A DNA stretch of 64,000 nucleotides from Ectocarpus siliculosus (Eukaryota; Sar; Phaeophyceae; Ectocarpales; Ectocarpaceae). Under the pieces are notes generated by a model that made no database searches, had not been told where the DNA came from, and was given only the letters and a program-made list of their open reading frames with translations. Below are positions 9,826 to 22,375 of the stretch, one piece after another. How positions within the stretch are numbered: position 1 is the first letter of the stretch; each line of letters starts with the position of its first letter. Where the stretch lies: assembly GCA_000310025.1 (NCBI GenBank), contig FN649748.1, positions 649,265 to 713,264 on the forward strand. The letters are read 5' to 3'. The position numbers and the translations under genes were made by a program.

Positions 9826-12772
9826 CACTGTTTTATTCAGCACCCCCTGACGGGCGACAGCTGCACGGGGGTTGCAGTTTACTCATCGACGCCCGCTTGG
9901 AACGACAGCTGCGGGGGGGCTTCGATTTATTCACCCCACCCCAACGAACGACAGCTGTGGGGAGGTTTTGGTTTTGTTTTGTTGCTGGGGATATGCCTCT
10001 CCCTAGTACGTAGCCTATTCTTGAGCCCGCAAACCTGTGTCGGGGTCTACGACTGGGACTGATGCACTTCCTAGGAAGTGGCGAGGTGTGTGTGTGTGTG
10101 TTTGTCCCGTTTGTTCTAGTTCTGGCACCAGTCTACACACCTCTCGTGCATTTGTTTGACGTGTCAGCCGGGTTGCACGAAGAAGTATTTCTTGCACACC
10201 TAGCAGGGACCGCCGGAGGGCCTGGTTGGCTGGGGGGGGGAGGCTCGAAAAGCAACACGCAACTCTATTGTTGGGACTTTTCTAAGAGTGCTACAACAAT
10301 GATGTTGATTGTCCGAAAGAAACCTGTCGTCAGAGGTAGGCATCGTTTTACCTTTTATTCGTGCGTGCACCGTCGGAAGTGGCGAACATGTTTCTGTTTT
10401 GTAGCATTCTCCGCTACCTCCACCCTTCGCACGCGTCGCAAGAAACGGGAGGGGGAGATGGACGAAAGCAGTCTGCACATGTGGGGTTTGAGCGTACAAA
10501 GCTGACTGCAGTACGACCGCCGTTGCTGTACAAATTCACGAGAAAGCTCGTACAACCTGCCGTGCTCTGCTCTTCCCAGGTAATAATGGTGTGCACGTGC
10601 ACTGTCTTAGCTTGGTGTGCGCGCTCGCACGCAGAAAACTGCTGTACAATGCTCTTGGTCGGCATGTACATAGGTTTTCGGTTTCAAAGGTGGAGTGCTT
10701 TTCTGCTCCTTCGGTAGGACTTACAGTTGTTGGACATGAGACTGCCCACGGCTGTGGGCGAATCGCGTATATATTGTGAAGAAGACGATCGAGAAGGTTG
10801 CTCTTTGCGCCCTCTCTTCATTTGCTTATTGCAAACCTGCTGTCTGCGGCAACGGAGCATTGCATTTAAGAGTTCCATGCCCGTCGTTAACTTCAGGCGA
10901 GACTCCACACGCCATACAGCAGTAGGTTCTACAGCAGTGCCGAGCGCAACAATACGCAACCATGCGTGTGTGGGTTGCTACTTCTGTGGAAATTACATAT
11001 ATTGTAGGCATGATTATTGAGCGAGTTCCCACCTGCAGCGCACAAGGCGACACAGATGGGAGCAAAGACAGCCCTGGGTGTCCGGTATATCACTCTTGCG
11101 CGTTAAAGACAACATATATCGTACACTTGGAAATCAACGGTAGATAACTTTCGTAGAGGGAGCCCGTACCCCCCTCAAGTGAGGGGCAATACTTGCGAGA
11201 GATGCCATCATGTCGAATAACCTGACCTGAAATGGCATGCCATCCAAAAACCAGCTGCGGAAAATCACCCAGGGGCGGGGGAACCGCCGTCGATAAAGAA
11301 AACACAGCGTACTTACACGTGTGCAGCAGCAAGCGGCCGCCAAGAAAGCACGACCACTACACCCTCTTACAACTTAAGAGCTGGCTCCGACTTAACACGC
11401 CACCGCCTCGGAGCGTGGTGGTGCTCACGGCGCATCAGCTACAGCCCCCGCGTACAAAAATACCATGCCAGTTCGGAAGGCGAACCTTCCTGTCCAAGCT
11501 CTTGCACTCATCCGCTTGAGGTTTGGTCGGACGTTGAAAAAAGCATATTGTATCCGAAACGAGTGCTCAACACGTGCTAGATGAGGAGATCAGCACCCCC
11601 TGTCCACGACTTTCCTTCAGGCTCCGTCGCTGGAAAATTCACAGCATTCCCTCTCCGCCACAACAATACGCCTCTCCACCTCACAGCCTTGCGCCGTGCT
11701 GCGCTCACTTATTTCTGCAGTGCAGGGCATCGGACGAAACGGAGATGTGCGTGATATCAGGTTCAATTGCGGGGGTGGATTCCGAACATGAGCCAAGTGT
11801 GTGTGGGCGGGTCAAGAACAAACGTGTGTGCAAACGATGCCAACATTGCAGCCTTTTCGCACAAAAACTTCAGAAAAGTATCACGGACGAAGGACGGGCG
11901 GGGGTGCTCAGGGAAAAGCACAAGTCGGCGTTCACGTTCGGTAGAGTGGAGGATGCTTGGGACAGGGGCCACTAGCAACAGTATTGCCTCGTAGAGCTGA
12001 CCGATGAATCAAAACAAGAAAAACAACAGGGACAAGATAGCGAGGATCGCCAGCGTGGAACTGCACGCAATTCTACCCGCTGCGCACCGTGGTGCGTCCC
12101 AGCAGAGGCCATCTAGATATCTCTTATCAAAGCAGGCACGCGGAATCGATGTGGAATCACTGCTGTGGTACAATAGATCGAATTGCCATAGCCGTGTGAG
12201 TGTGTCAACTCCCACAACATTTTTTTTGCACAACGCACATGCACTGCGCACAAACCGAAATTCAAGACCAGCAAGAACAACGACGCTGCGGCGGTGGTCA
12301 ATACCGGTTTGCACTGTCCAAAATCTCGCTTTCTTGCACGTGATGCCTGCACCGCCAGAGTAGACGCACACTCAGGAAGCGGAGAGTGGCTATGTACTAT
12401 GCACAACAATCCTGCACCTCGATAGAAAAGTGTTGTTCGGCTCAGGACCATTTGAACCTAAAAGCTACTGCAACTTCATACGAAGACGAAGTACGAACTA
12501 CAAGAGGCGGGCGCTTGGTCTTGATACTGTAGCTCGGCGGTCTAACGTTGCTCCCAAAATATTTTCTCAATATCTACAACGGTGGGCAAGCCAACCTCCT
12601 CCGATTCAAAACAAAAAACCATCACTACTCTGGTACAATATGCTGAGGGTCAACCTGTGACAAACAGAAACAGTTTCGTCCCGACTGGGTGATTGGTGCT
12701 GGAATATGCACCGGGGAGACGGTCAGCATGGGTACTAGTGAAAAGGTCCATAAAAAAACACCAACACCTTAC
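9826..12772. other. intergenic region between convergent PTPMT1-like and NHP2 genes
   Basis: Nearly 3 kb. Apart from the short repeat after the PTPMT1-like stop and a GT microsatellite near 10086-10104, I see no exon, RNA gene or element. The open frames here are short, overlap on both strands and lack recognisable motifs. It should hold two 3' UTRs. Confidence 0.5.
9857..9975 (+). repeat. imperfect tandem repeat, about 3 x 46 bp, 3' of the PTPMT1-like gene
   Basis: The word CGACAGCTG followed by a G-run recurs near 9857, 9903 and 9949 with partly conserved spacers (TTTACTCA or TTTATTCA, then a C-rich stretch). It lies about 30 bp after the stop codon, so probably in the 3' UTR. Confidence 0.55.
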
Positions 12773-15132
12773 TCACGTGGGGACTTGTACCATCTCCTGT
12801 ATACATACTTCCTTCAGGTCCGCGAATAGCTCCTTCGTAACGGGGTCCCACACACTGTCCTTCGTCTCCCTAGGCGGCGTGATGAGCACGCACGACGTCG
12901 GGCGCTTCGTCTTCGCTGCCGCGCCGAGGTCCACCTTGGACGGTACGTAACTTTTCCGCGGAACGTTCCGTGAGATGCACGAAAACAGAAGCAAACCAAG
13001 AGATGGTTAACTATCTCAGAAACCATTCCCTTCAGCAGAACTTGAACTGCCCACTTCCGCGGAAGGGAAGTGGGGAAACAGAATCACTGACTGGGGTATC
13101 AGCGTCATCAAAAGCGAGAGGAGATTGTCAGGAAGGCGTCTGACAACCCAAACAGTACAACGTTTGAACGTAGGCCTTCACGGGCAGGTGTTTATTCCAT
13201 AAAGCTGCTGCTGTGTGTCCCTTGGAACGTACTTGCCTCTTGTGAAAAAATGAAGAAATGTGGGATCTACGATTGTACGGTGCACAAGGCGTGTGTGTTG
13301 TGTGTTTTCGTCCTATATGTTATGGCGACAGTCCTCCCATTTTTCGTGATGAGACGTGTACTATGTATACATTTCAGTGTATGTAGAGTACTACACTTTT
13401 CAGTGTATTTTTCGTACAACTACAACGATCCAGGGTCACACAGGAGGGGGTAGCCATAGGGGCTAGGCGTGTACACCAGAAAATCAACATCCTTGTTTAC
13501 AAACAAGGCCTTGGGAGCTAGAAATACCGTAAATATATATCCTCTTGAAGCACCGCTGCATCTTGTTGCGTGGCCCGACGCTCATTGTCACGAAATATTG
13601 CTGCGCGTCGTGGGTAGCTCTCACATGTAGTTCACCCCCTGCTCTTCGCAGTAGTACGCCATGTGCGAAATCACGTCGATCGGGGAGATGTCTCCCGCGA
13701 TGACGCAGATGCCTTTCCTCCCTTGCCGCATCCCCTTGCACACCTGGGAGGTCCCAAGCAACCATGGAACGCCATGGTACAGTAGTTAGCAAAGGTGGAC
13801 GGTATGCACACTCAACAGCAGTAGAATTGATTCGCCAGACCCACCATCGTGGGTCGCGGAACAGACACAATCCACGACGGCCCGCGGCCGGTGGGTGCTG
13901 CCTAACCAGTCATGTGGGTCGGCGGCTGTAAAGATGGCACCAAAATCAAGAACCCTCCAACAAAATAGACCAAGCAACAGCACATGCAGCAGCACTTCCA
14001 TTTCGAACACACGAATGTTGTGTCAGCCGGCGGAACGATGAGCGTGCCTTAAATGCCCACGTACGTTCTCCAGGTCCATATATGTTCTCGGCTTGGCCGG
14101 GACAGTTTGCCGCGCCGCGCGCATCGCGGTAAAGAAGAACAACACAGGACAGTCGTAAGCGGGTGCAGCTGAGAGGCTACGTCCCAAGGTGCACGTTTCA
14201 CGTTCATAGATTCTCCCTTCTCCATCGATTTCCGGGGCTGTATGATATCCTTGTACATCCTGCGCTTGACACGGAGATGACCATCATCGAAAAGAAAAAT
14301 TTTAAATATCGACCGAGGCTCTTTTCGCAAGGCCTGGCTGTGGAGGCGGCAGCGGGCCCTACGCGATGCTTTCTATGCAGTACGAAAGATTTGGCGTGCT
14401 TCGCTCACCTCCTTCACCCCTCTCCGGCAGATCTTCTCCTTGGCAGCCTTCTTGATTAGTTTGTAGAACTTCTTCGTCTGCAACGGTAGTGCAGAGACGA
14501 CGGCGATGCCCACACAAACGCAGTACTTTTAAGCGGTGTTCGTCAAAGGCCAAACATAAGAAATTCATGAGCGGACACTGATGCTTCAAACGTCGTACCG
14601 AGTTCACACTCGCGATATGTGCGAGATTTGCGGCTCTGCCAGCGCACAAAACGAATCCACCCATCTTGTTGGTCCCGTCAACGACGCTCGTTCCTTTTCG
14701 TCTCGACCGGGCTGGGTGCGCTAGCTACTGCTGAGGTCGATATACAACAGCGAACAATTCTCGGCTGAGACGAACAATCAGAGACGCCTGGTGCGCCAGC
14801 AAAAGTGGGGAGCATCTTTTTTTCTACGATGGGCGTCTCCGCTCTCCGTCGTCGGTGCCGCCGGCCGTTACACCACGACGACCCCACAACACAAGGTGAG
14901 GGCAACACAACCTGCCGTACATGTGAGGATACATCGAGGAGCAGCAGGGTCATCGCCGCAGCTGCTGCTGCAGCTCTCACACCTTCTTCTCGTCTGCCAT
15001 GGGCTTGGAGATAACTGTGACGGCCTTCATCCGGACCGCGTACGGCACCGCGTCGGTCTCCCCCTCCTTGATTTTGATATCCTTCGATGTCTTTTGCCTC
15101 TTGGGCGACTTTGCCTTGTCCTCCTTCGTCAT
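12773..15132 (-). CDS. NHP2: H/ACA ribonucleoprotein complex subunit 2 (L7Ae family)
   Basis: Core protein of H/ACA snoRNPs, which guide pseudouridylation of rRNA and snRNA in the nucleolus; also part of telomerase RNP in animals. Exons (minus): 15132-14983, 14477-14409, 13743-13625, 12950-12773. Phases agree and give 171 residues, close to the usual 150-170. The lysine-rich N-terminus (MTKEDKAKSPKRQK) precedes the L7Ae domain, with KKFYKLIKKAAKEKICRRG, the kink-turn RNA-binding block GICVIAGDISPIDVISHM, then CEEQGVNYIYVPSKVDLG and RPTSCVLI. The split codon between exons 3 and 4 restores Ile in NYIYVPSK. An in-frame upstream ATG at 15255 exists, but MTKED fits the family better. The RRGVKEV and IDVISHM signature favours NHP2 over ribosomal L7Ae or SNU13. 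Confidence 0.95.
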
Positions 15133-15880
15133 GGTGGTGCTGCAGCAGGTTCGCGCAACTGAAGCCACACGGAGAAAAAAGGTTCCAGAGCACAAGGAGA
15201 GAGAGACGTGGTAAAGTTGCTTCGCAAGATTTCCTTCTCCCCCGCTCTGATTCAAGCGCGCAAAGGCACTCGCGTGGCCGAAACTGTAAAGCTGCGCCTG
15301 CTACAAGCCTGCTTTGTCCTCTCTCCGCCCTGTGGCCATCCGCTCAACATGTCCAAAGAGGACGGATCGACACCATAAAATACCCTCTGCTCATTTCCTC
15401 ACGAAGACCGCAGCATCGACAAGAAATCGCAGTTTCCCATTCCCCCACCTTTAACGTGTGCTGCCTTTAGTTCCTGGTAGCCGTATCGTCAAGAGAGCGA
15501 GCGAGCGAGACGTGTAGCAACGAGCACCGACGGACAGCACAGGAGGAGCCAGCCCCTCAGTGCTGTGCTGCGGAGATCTGGGTTTCAGCACCAATCTCAC
15601 TGTTTTTCTTTCGTAGGGACATATTCAAATATTTTCGATGTTTGTCCCCTTTCGTGTCCCCGATCCCCGTCCCACCACCTCAAACCTGTTAGCAGGACAT
15701 GGAACCTGGAACATCTCTCGACTCTCTGTTTTATTGAACAGAGTTAGCAGGTGGCAGGTAGTTGAGATACAGCAGGTTCGCCTGGCGGTCTCTCAGCAAG
15801 AGCGGTGGTGGAAGTAGCCTCCGCTTGGGATTGGAGGGGTGGCCCCTCTGTCGACATCCTGCAAGAGGAAGAGAGAGAGC
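15133..15880. other. divergent promoter region between NHP2 and the Rolling-stone-like gene
   Basis: A 748-bp gap between two start codons on opposite strands. It must hold both transcription starts. A pyrimidine-rich stretch is present near 15600-15680, but no promoter motif could be assigned. Confidence 0.45.
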
Positions 15881-18800
15881 ATGGGAGGATTTGTGAAGAC
15901 AAACAACAAGGGCGACACGCAACAACATGCCGCCGCCGCCGCCTCCGCTGCCTACGGGGCCGGCGGCAGGAAAAAATTCTGCTGCGGGTGCTGCAGAGTG
16001 AGAACGCTTGATACGGTCGCAACTTCGCGGGTAGTGTCCGCGAGATCACTTCTGGTCTTTCGCGTTGGGGTGCTCCTCGTTCTCGTGGTCGCTGGGACCT
16101 GGCTGACCTGGAGGACCCGCGACAAGCCGCTGTGCCTGCCGGACTGGAGCTTCGTTGCGGCAATCCTGTACTTCGTCGTGAGTTGGTCGATTTTGTGATT
16201 CGTGGCAAGTAATCAAAATTCCATTGTTACCCACGGCGTTGTTGGGTTCGAGAAAAGTTATTTAGCCTGTGGACTACGCAAATAGAATAGCATATCATGT
16301 TGAACACGACCTAGTTGCGAGAGGACTGATTGCCGTCTGCGTGAGTGTGCGGTTTCGATGTACCTTCCAGCAACTTCTTCCTAACAGAACAGGCAACTTC
16401 GTACACACGAACATAAAATACTATAATATTCGTTCCTGATGAAGATCCGAATGGTCGTGGTGGGTTGATAACGAAACACACAAAGAAACTGGCGCGTTGC
16501 GTACCGAATCCCGACCATCAACTCTCGCCCCTTGTGGCCCGACCCTGAACCAAGGGTCCTTGCGAATGGCTTCCATCTGTGGTTCATTCTCGTTGGTGCC
16601 AGCTTTGACTCTGGTCAAACTTCACCCTTTCGACCATTAGTCTACGTCTCGTACAATAAGTCTGTTGCGGTACCCACATACAGCAGCAGTGGCGCGTGCT
16701 CTGCCGACTCCGACGTGACCACCAGAGCGCGGTTTCGGCGTGAGGAGTGGGAAAAAAACGGAGGAACAAAAAGGGAGGGTTTTGCTGCCCTTGTCAACAC
16801 GGCGGGTATTCATGTATACATATGTATCTGCATCTGCATCAAACTTCGCCATACTGTAGCTTGGTTGATCTGCCTCACCGGTCTGTCTGATCTATGGTAC
16901 TGCTGTACGAATGCATAGCTACCTCAGTGACAAACCCCCCATGAATCTGCTCCTGATATTTGGGGCTCTGCCATTATTGTTCCTACTTGCAGGTGGCCGT
17001 CGCAGCATGTCTCCGATATGCACATCTCGCTCGTTGGAACCCCGCGCCAGAGTCGGCGAACAGCAGCTTGGCGAGCTCGTTTGCTTTATTGGTGCTGGAG
17101 ATCTCGGTGGTCTTCCAGACCATCGCCGTAATTATCACTTGGTGAGCGAGGTGTACAGGTGTAAATTAAGGAAAAAATAAATACACGCCCAGAAAGACCT
17201 ACCCATTCGAGATATACCCACAGCAGTCGAACGGGATGTAGTGGAGTCTTTTCAGTGAGTGGGGGGGGAAACCGGCTGGGTACTGGACCTATTTTCGAGT
17301 CTTTTTAAGTCTATGCACTGATGATTTATATCTGTGATGCCAGCTGGTGCTATCATAAGTACAAGAAACATCTGTATAGGTAACCTACATTTTTACAATA
17401 CAACCCCTGTAGTTCTCTACTGGGTCAACGTGTAATTGTCATCACATACCACGTTTCGGCAGACATGGAAACTCCAGGTGGAATATTGGATGTCTTGTAT
17501 GATACAATGCATACAATGTATGGTATGTCTTTGGTATGTCTTTGGTGTCATCACAAGACACTCACTCTGTCATTTGGCACAACCCGCCCCGCCCTCCCCC
17601 CGGACCGAAATGGACTATGATACCAGCGTAGGCACGTTTCAAGGAGGCATGTTGCTGCAAGTATTGGACTTAGTGTTCGATGTCGAACCCGTACACTCCG
17701 AATTGTTGACTGCTATAAAAAAAACGTTTGTATGCAGTAAGTACGTTTTAACAGCAGTAGCTGCTATCGAACCTTTCAATACATTCCCTTCAATCTACTG
17801 CTCCTGCTGTGTTATTATATTCGTCTCGAAGAGCTAATCTTGCAGGCCGCCTCAACGAAGTGCCAGCAATCAAAATCGAAAATACATCAACATCAATATC
17901 GATCCCTCATTGGTCGGCGAACATATATCTCCTGGCGACGCCTGTTGATGCTCACGTGTTCGGTTCTTGATGAGAAAACGCCGATCGTCGATCGTCGCAA
18001 GGTTGCGACTGGTGGTCATGAAAGGTTGACGTGGTGGTTCGGGCTTTTCCGTGCTGGAGGGGGTAGTTGCAACCATTTTTCTCGACACTCACGATACCCG
18101 AAGGCATCACACCTTGTTGTCAAAGAAGTACAAAAAATGGACGTGTGAGCTACCTCCCTTGGAGTGGCATTGGTACTGCTGTTGCTTCCTCGTTTATGCT
18201 GGAAAACCAAACCGTAGGCAGACAACCCCCCCGAACCGGAACCAATCTCTCTCTCTCTCTGGCGTTGTGTTTTTTAAGGTCAACACAGTCTTTTTGTCTT
18301 TTCCCCCGACACGCACGATATCCCATATGGTACCAACCTTGGGAATGAACGATGGAGCAGTGAGCTATGTAACCCCCGCGGAGTGGCATTGCTGTTTTGC
18401 TGTTATTTCCTCCTCCGAAAAGTTACCGGAAACCAAACCCGCGGCATTAAAAAGAATGTGAACCGACCGCTCGTTGACTTTTTTGGCTCGACACAAAAAT
18501 TTTTCAGGCTGCAGTCAGCACCTCACGGCGCCAACACCTTGGCATTATCTAACAGCAGTCCTCGGCACGCCTCTTCCTGATGCCGTTCTTTGGGCACCTC
18601 ATTCCTTGTTGGGCGAAATATGCATGGACATGTGAAAACATCAGAGCACAAAACTAATCTGGAAACACACCGCTTGCTGCAGGCCCCTGGCGTAAGGCCT
18701 GTTTCTGACTCCTCGCCCGACCGTTCTTCTATGCATATCCCCGTTAACATGTACGGCCCCTTTTGCTTCAATTTTTTCAGCACAACGATGTTTGATTTTG

Positions 18801-21800
18801 ATATTGCGCCCTTGGTTTTGATGTTCGGCACTTCGTTAACACCCGGCCTCGTGGTGATTGAGTGTTACATGTACCTATTTTCTAAGAAAATAAGGGCTTT
18901 CGTAAATCACTCTAAAACCCTAGAAGTCGGAGGTGTATAGGTTCCTGTAGTATGGCGTTCGAATTCCGTCATGCAGTCGAACCTCTTTTCCAGCTTCGCG
19001 CCCTTGGTATGCATGTGTGACTCGCGCATCCTCAACTCACCACCTTTGATCATCAACATCATCGACTTGAGAGTGGATGTTCCCAGCTTACAAGAAGCAT
19101 GAGGACGAAGGCACCTGTGGCACCCGAAGTCCGGCGCCCTGGTAGGGTTGTAATAGCCACACTAATTCCTAAGTACCTGATGTACGAAAGACGCACACAC
19201 CCCACTCTCGATAGGCCTTATCCAGGTCTGGAGCAGTGCATCCGCGTGTGCACTCTGGGAGACCGCTTGGCTACTACACCTCGTGGATACCCCGGAGAGT
19301 TTACTTGTACGTCATTCCCGTCGGTGGCAACTAAGACCGCCCCTTTCCCTACACAAGTTGGCGGCCGGCTTGCGGGTGTTTTCCTTCGCTTCCACACGGA
19401 GGGCCCTTTGCTCCAATTGGCATGCAGTTGTTAGAACCGTGTCGCTATTTACAGCCGCCCCACACCTCCGTGTGTGGCGATTCTCACACCTACGACTCTG
19501 TAGTTTTTTTGTGTATGCATACATATGTGTTACTTGAATTGGCGTCGGCCGCGCTAGCCGCCAGACCAATGAATGAACGTCAGGTTACACATGCGTCACC
19601 ACTGAAGAGTACGTACGTGCTAGCGTTGGGTGGGTCTCACGTATGAAGCAGTGCCCATCGCTTAGTGAAACAAAGTCGAACGTGATGAGGCAAGAGATGC
19701 GGAACCTCAAGCCGAAAAAACAAAACTACTTTAGTACAGCACCAAATGCAGATTGTCCCTGAACTGGATGACGGAACTACCTCACAGCAAAGAGCGGCAC
19801 ATTGACAACCCTTCAGTGGCGGCGCCCTCGTGGTAACCCTTTGCCACTGTTTGATCCGGTACTATCTGAGGAGAAGGACTGGCTCGAGAGTATTGATACA
19901 TTCCTGCTGGGTTAAGCTTCGACGTTAGCATCAAGTGCGCCACTCTCAGCCCGACCTCTCTCTGCTGCTTTTGGGCTGCCACTTGCTCAAGCATGTTTGT
20001 TCGTCCATGCGATTCTTTGAAGACCTTTCTTCGCCACTGCCGCCGTTGCTCTGAACGGCTATCTCATGCGGCCTTACGCCGCTTTTTATACTCTGTGTTC
20101 TCTGCGTGTTTTCTTCATGCAGGCTCGAATACGCTCGAGACGATGAGGGGCAAGGGCGTGCCGTAGTAAGCTCGATCGGGCTGGGAGTGCTCCTGGCGGA
20201 TTTAGTTGTTAACCAGTGCACGGTGGAGGTGAGGCCAGGGCGGGAGAGGACATGACAGGCTGTATTTTCTGGTGAGGGTGGCTATCACCCTATCACCGCC
20301 TTCCACCCCAAGATTCGTTCTAAGAGACTCGAGTTTTTGGATGATGACACGACAACCATTATACGGCTGCCGTGCATTCCTCGGCGTATGTGTTGCGGGG
20401 GAAGACGATGGTCGCGTCGAGCTTGGTGCCTGGGATCCTTGTTCGATACCTTGCCGGGGTGCCGTCAGTGGCACGATCTGCGGTTATTCTCCGGTCACGA
20501 GTGCGTGGTTTTGGTGCCCGTTGTTCACGGGTGTTTCAGAGAACAACCGTTTTTTCGACCTGTTACGCTCATGGTGATGCCGCTCGAGCCGTGATTCTGC
20601 TACGCTCCCTCCCTCCTCTTGGCTACTCCCCTCTCCCGCTGACACCCGTTCCCGCTCACTGCGTACGCTTCGCAGGCGAAGCACGCGTGGGTTTTGCTCG
20701 CCTTCCTGTTGGCTTGGGTGGTCGAACAGGTGGCTTGGGTGTCAGCGGACTCCGAGCACGAGGCCTGTTACGAGGTGTTCGACGCTGAGGGGCTGAACAA
20801 CGCATTATCGGCCGTGGTCGCTTCGCTCGTTGTTGTCGCTTTGGCGTTCGGTGAGCACCGGATATATTTTTTCGCTTGTTTGTGGTGGTGGCAGGCGGTG
20901 TTGTTTTCTCCGTTGTGGCGCGATGAAGCATATATTGGTTGATTCTCCCCGAGGATCGAAAAGGGGTTGCATGTTGTCCGCGGCGTGACTTTGCGGTGTG
21001 ACTTGCGCGCCCCTCTTGGCCGCACCGGCGTGCTGTTGCACGTCGCAGGCGCACCCTTGCGGCCTAGGGGGTATGCACCTTCCTTGGGATATTGAGCGTC
21101 CACCAAGCCGAGTGTTGTGCGTATTTGCTCGAGGTTTGTTTTGTTGACTCTGCCGTTCCTGTGACTCCACAGAGATTGTGATGTCGCGATGTCAGCTGCT
21201 GTTATTTTACCACGAACGGTGCCCACTCTTGTTGTGCGAACCACGTGCGATGACTTGTGACCGATGGCGGTACAGCTATCGAAGAACGCACCTCCCTTTC
21301 CATGTTTTACACCAGCAAGAGGTCGCGAAACGCCGATCGATATGTTGAAGGAAAAAAGTTCTAGGCGAAATCTGTCCAATACCTTTTTTCGGTACCCTTC
21401 CCGATTGATTGTGGGGCAATCAGGCGTTGACAACCGGGCCTGGGGGGTGGTGCGTTCAATTCGGCTTAACACTCTGTGCTTGTGCTGGGATCGACATGGC
21501 AATACATAACGCTTGTACATAAATCTTCTTACATTGCATGTTCAGTTCATGTACGGACGACGACGTTCAAATATCAAAATATAGGTGTCGGCACAGCAGC
21601 CGAACAACTTTGTCTCGACCTACCAAATTAAAGCCAACGGAGGTTTTCCAAGTTGTTAAGTTTTTCGAGGGGCCATCGTGTATTGTCATTTTCTTTCATC
21701 AACGAACCACGCGACTACGTGATTCCAAACACAAATACACGCACCGTCCTTCATCGCCAACCAAGCACGCTCCCCCTCTCTCGATTTCCCCCCTCCCCCC

Positions 21801-22375
21801 CCCCAGCGTACGCCGCGCTGTGCGTCCAGCGCGACCGTCTCCTGTCCCGGTTCGGGTTCGGCCCCGGCCCGGACCGCGCGCGGCAGGACGACGTGGAGGA
21901 AGACCTCGGCGACGAGGCGGCCGTGACGCGGGTCATGACCCTGCCCCCAATGACCCAGCCGGTCCCGGCGCCGCTGGCGTCGGAGCGCTCGTACGTGGTC
22001 AACCCGGTCTTCGCCGGCAAGGGCTCGAGGATGAAGCGCAACCCCTTGCCGCACGGCGTGAAGCGCAGCGGCAGCAGCGGCGGGGGGGGCGAGCGGCGAA
22101 CGTCGCTCGCGTCCATGGAGACGGACATGTCGTCCGGGGAAGATCACGAGGCGGGGTGGCCGCTGGACGGGGACGTTAAGAACTCGGGCGCCGCCGGCAG
22201 CAGGCACTCGAGAGGGTCGTCCGCGGACGCCGGCATGCCGAACCACCTCTCTTCTTGGGCCGGCTACGGGGGCGGCGGAGCGGCGGCCTGGGTGCGCTCG
22301 GGGCGAGAGGCCCCGCCACCATTAGTTGTGCGGAGTGGTGGCAAGGAAAGCCATCGGCGGACGAATTCCAAGTAG
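15881..22375 (+). CDS. Rolling-stone-like multi-pass membrane protein
   Basis: A membrane protein of unknown biochemical role. Exons: 15881-16177, 16993-17141, 20123-20228, 20676-20850, 21807-22375; phases agree and give 431 residues. Hydrophobic segments are visible at FRVGVLLVLVVAGTWLTW, WSFVAAILYFVVAVAACL, FALLVLEISVVFQTIAVI, AVVSSIGLGVLLADLVV, AWVLLAFLLAWVVEQVAW and LSAVVASLVVVALAFGAY. Spacing and order match the fungal, plant and animal Rolling-stone-type family as I remember it, including the loop before the last helix and the LL-R tail after it. A Cys-rich motif (KKFCCGCC) just before the first helix may be lipid-modified. The last exon adds a polar, Ser/Gly-rich tail of about 170 residues. 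Intron 2 is 3 kb and carries a dispersed repeat (17177-17430) and a diverged duplication (18079-18447). FAR-17a/AIG1-type is an alternative family label. Confidence 0.62.
17177..17430 (+). repeat. dispersed repeat, copy 1 (intron 2 of the Rolling-stone-like gene)
   Basis: About 255 bp, from AATAAATACA to TACTGGGTCAACG, closely similar along its whole length to the reverse complement of 45944-46214. Its first 50 bp recur at 47771-47821. It contains a short internal inverted repeat (CCCATTCGA and TCGAACGGG). No protein, terminal repeats or target duplication were seen, so the class is unknown (SINE, MITE or solo remnant). Confidence 0.75.
18079..18447 (+). repeat. diverged tandem duplication in intron 2
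   Basis: Two units about 228 bp apart share a run of words in the same order: a CGACAC-CACGATA word, a GGAGTGGCATTG word, a GCTGTT-TTCCTC word and a GGAAAACCAAACC-like word. Copy 1 is about 18079-18224 and copy 2 about 18306-18447. They are old and noncoding. Confidence 0.5.

Noticed and set aside
17344-17690. Two candidate small exons (17344-17379 and 17558-17690) for the Rolling-stone-like gene with matching phases
   Set aside because: The first lies inside a dispersed repeat that also occurs at 45944-46214. The exon at 20123-20228 fits the exon 2 phase directly (restoring Trp) and gives the expected membrane helix.
20768-21520. 250-codon minus-strand open frame
   Set aside because: Overlaps exon 4 of the Rolling-stone-like gene in antisense and continues through its intron; no motif or splice support.
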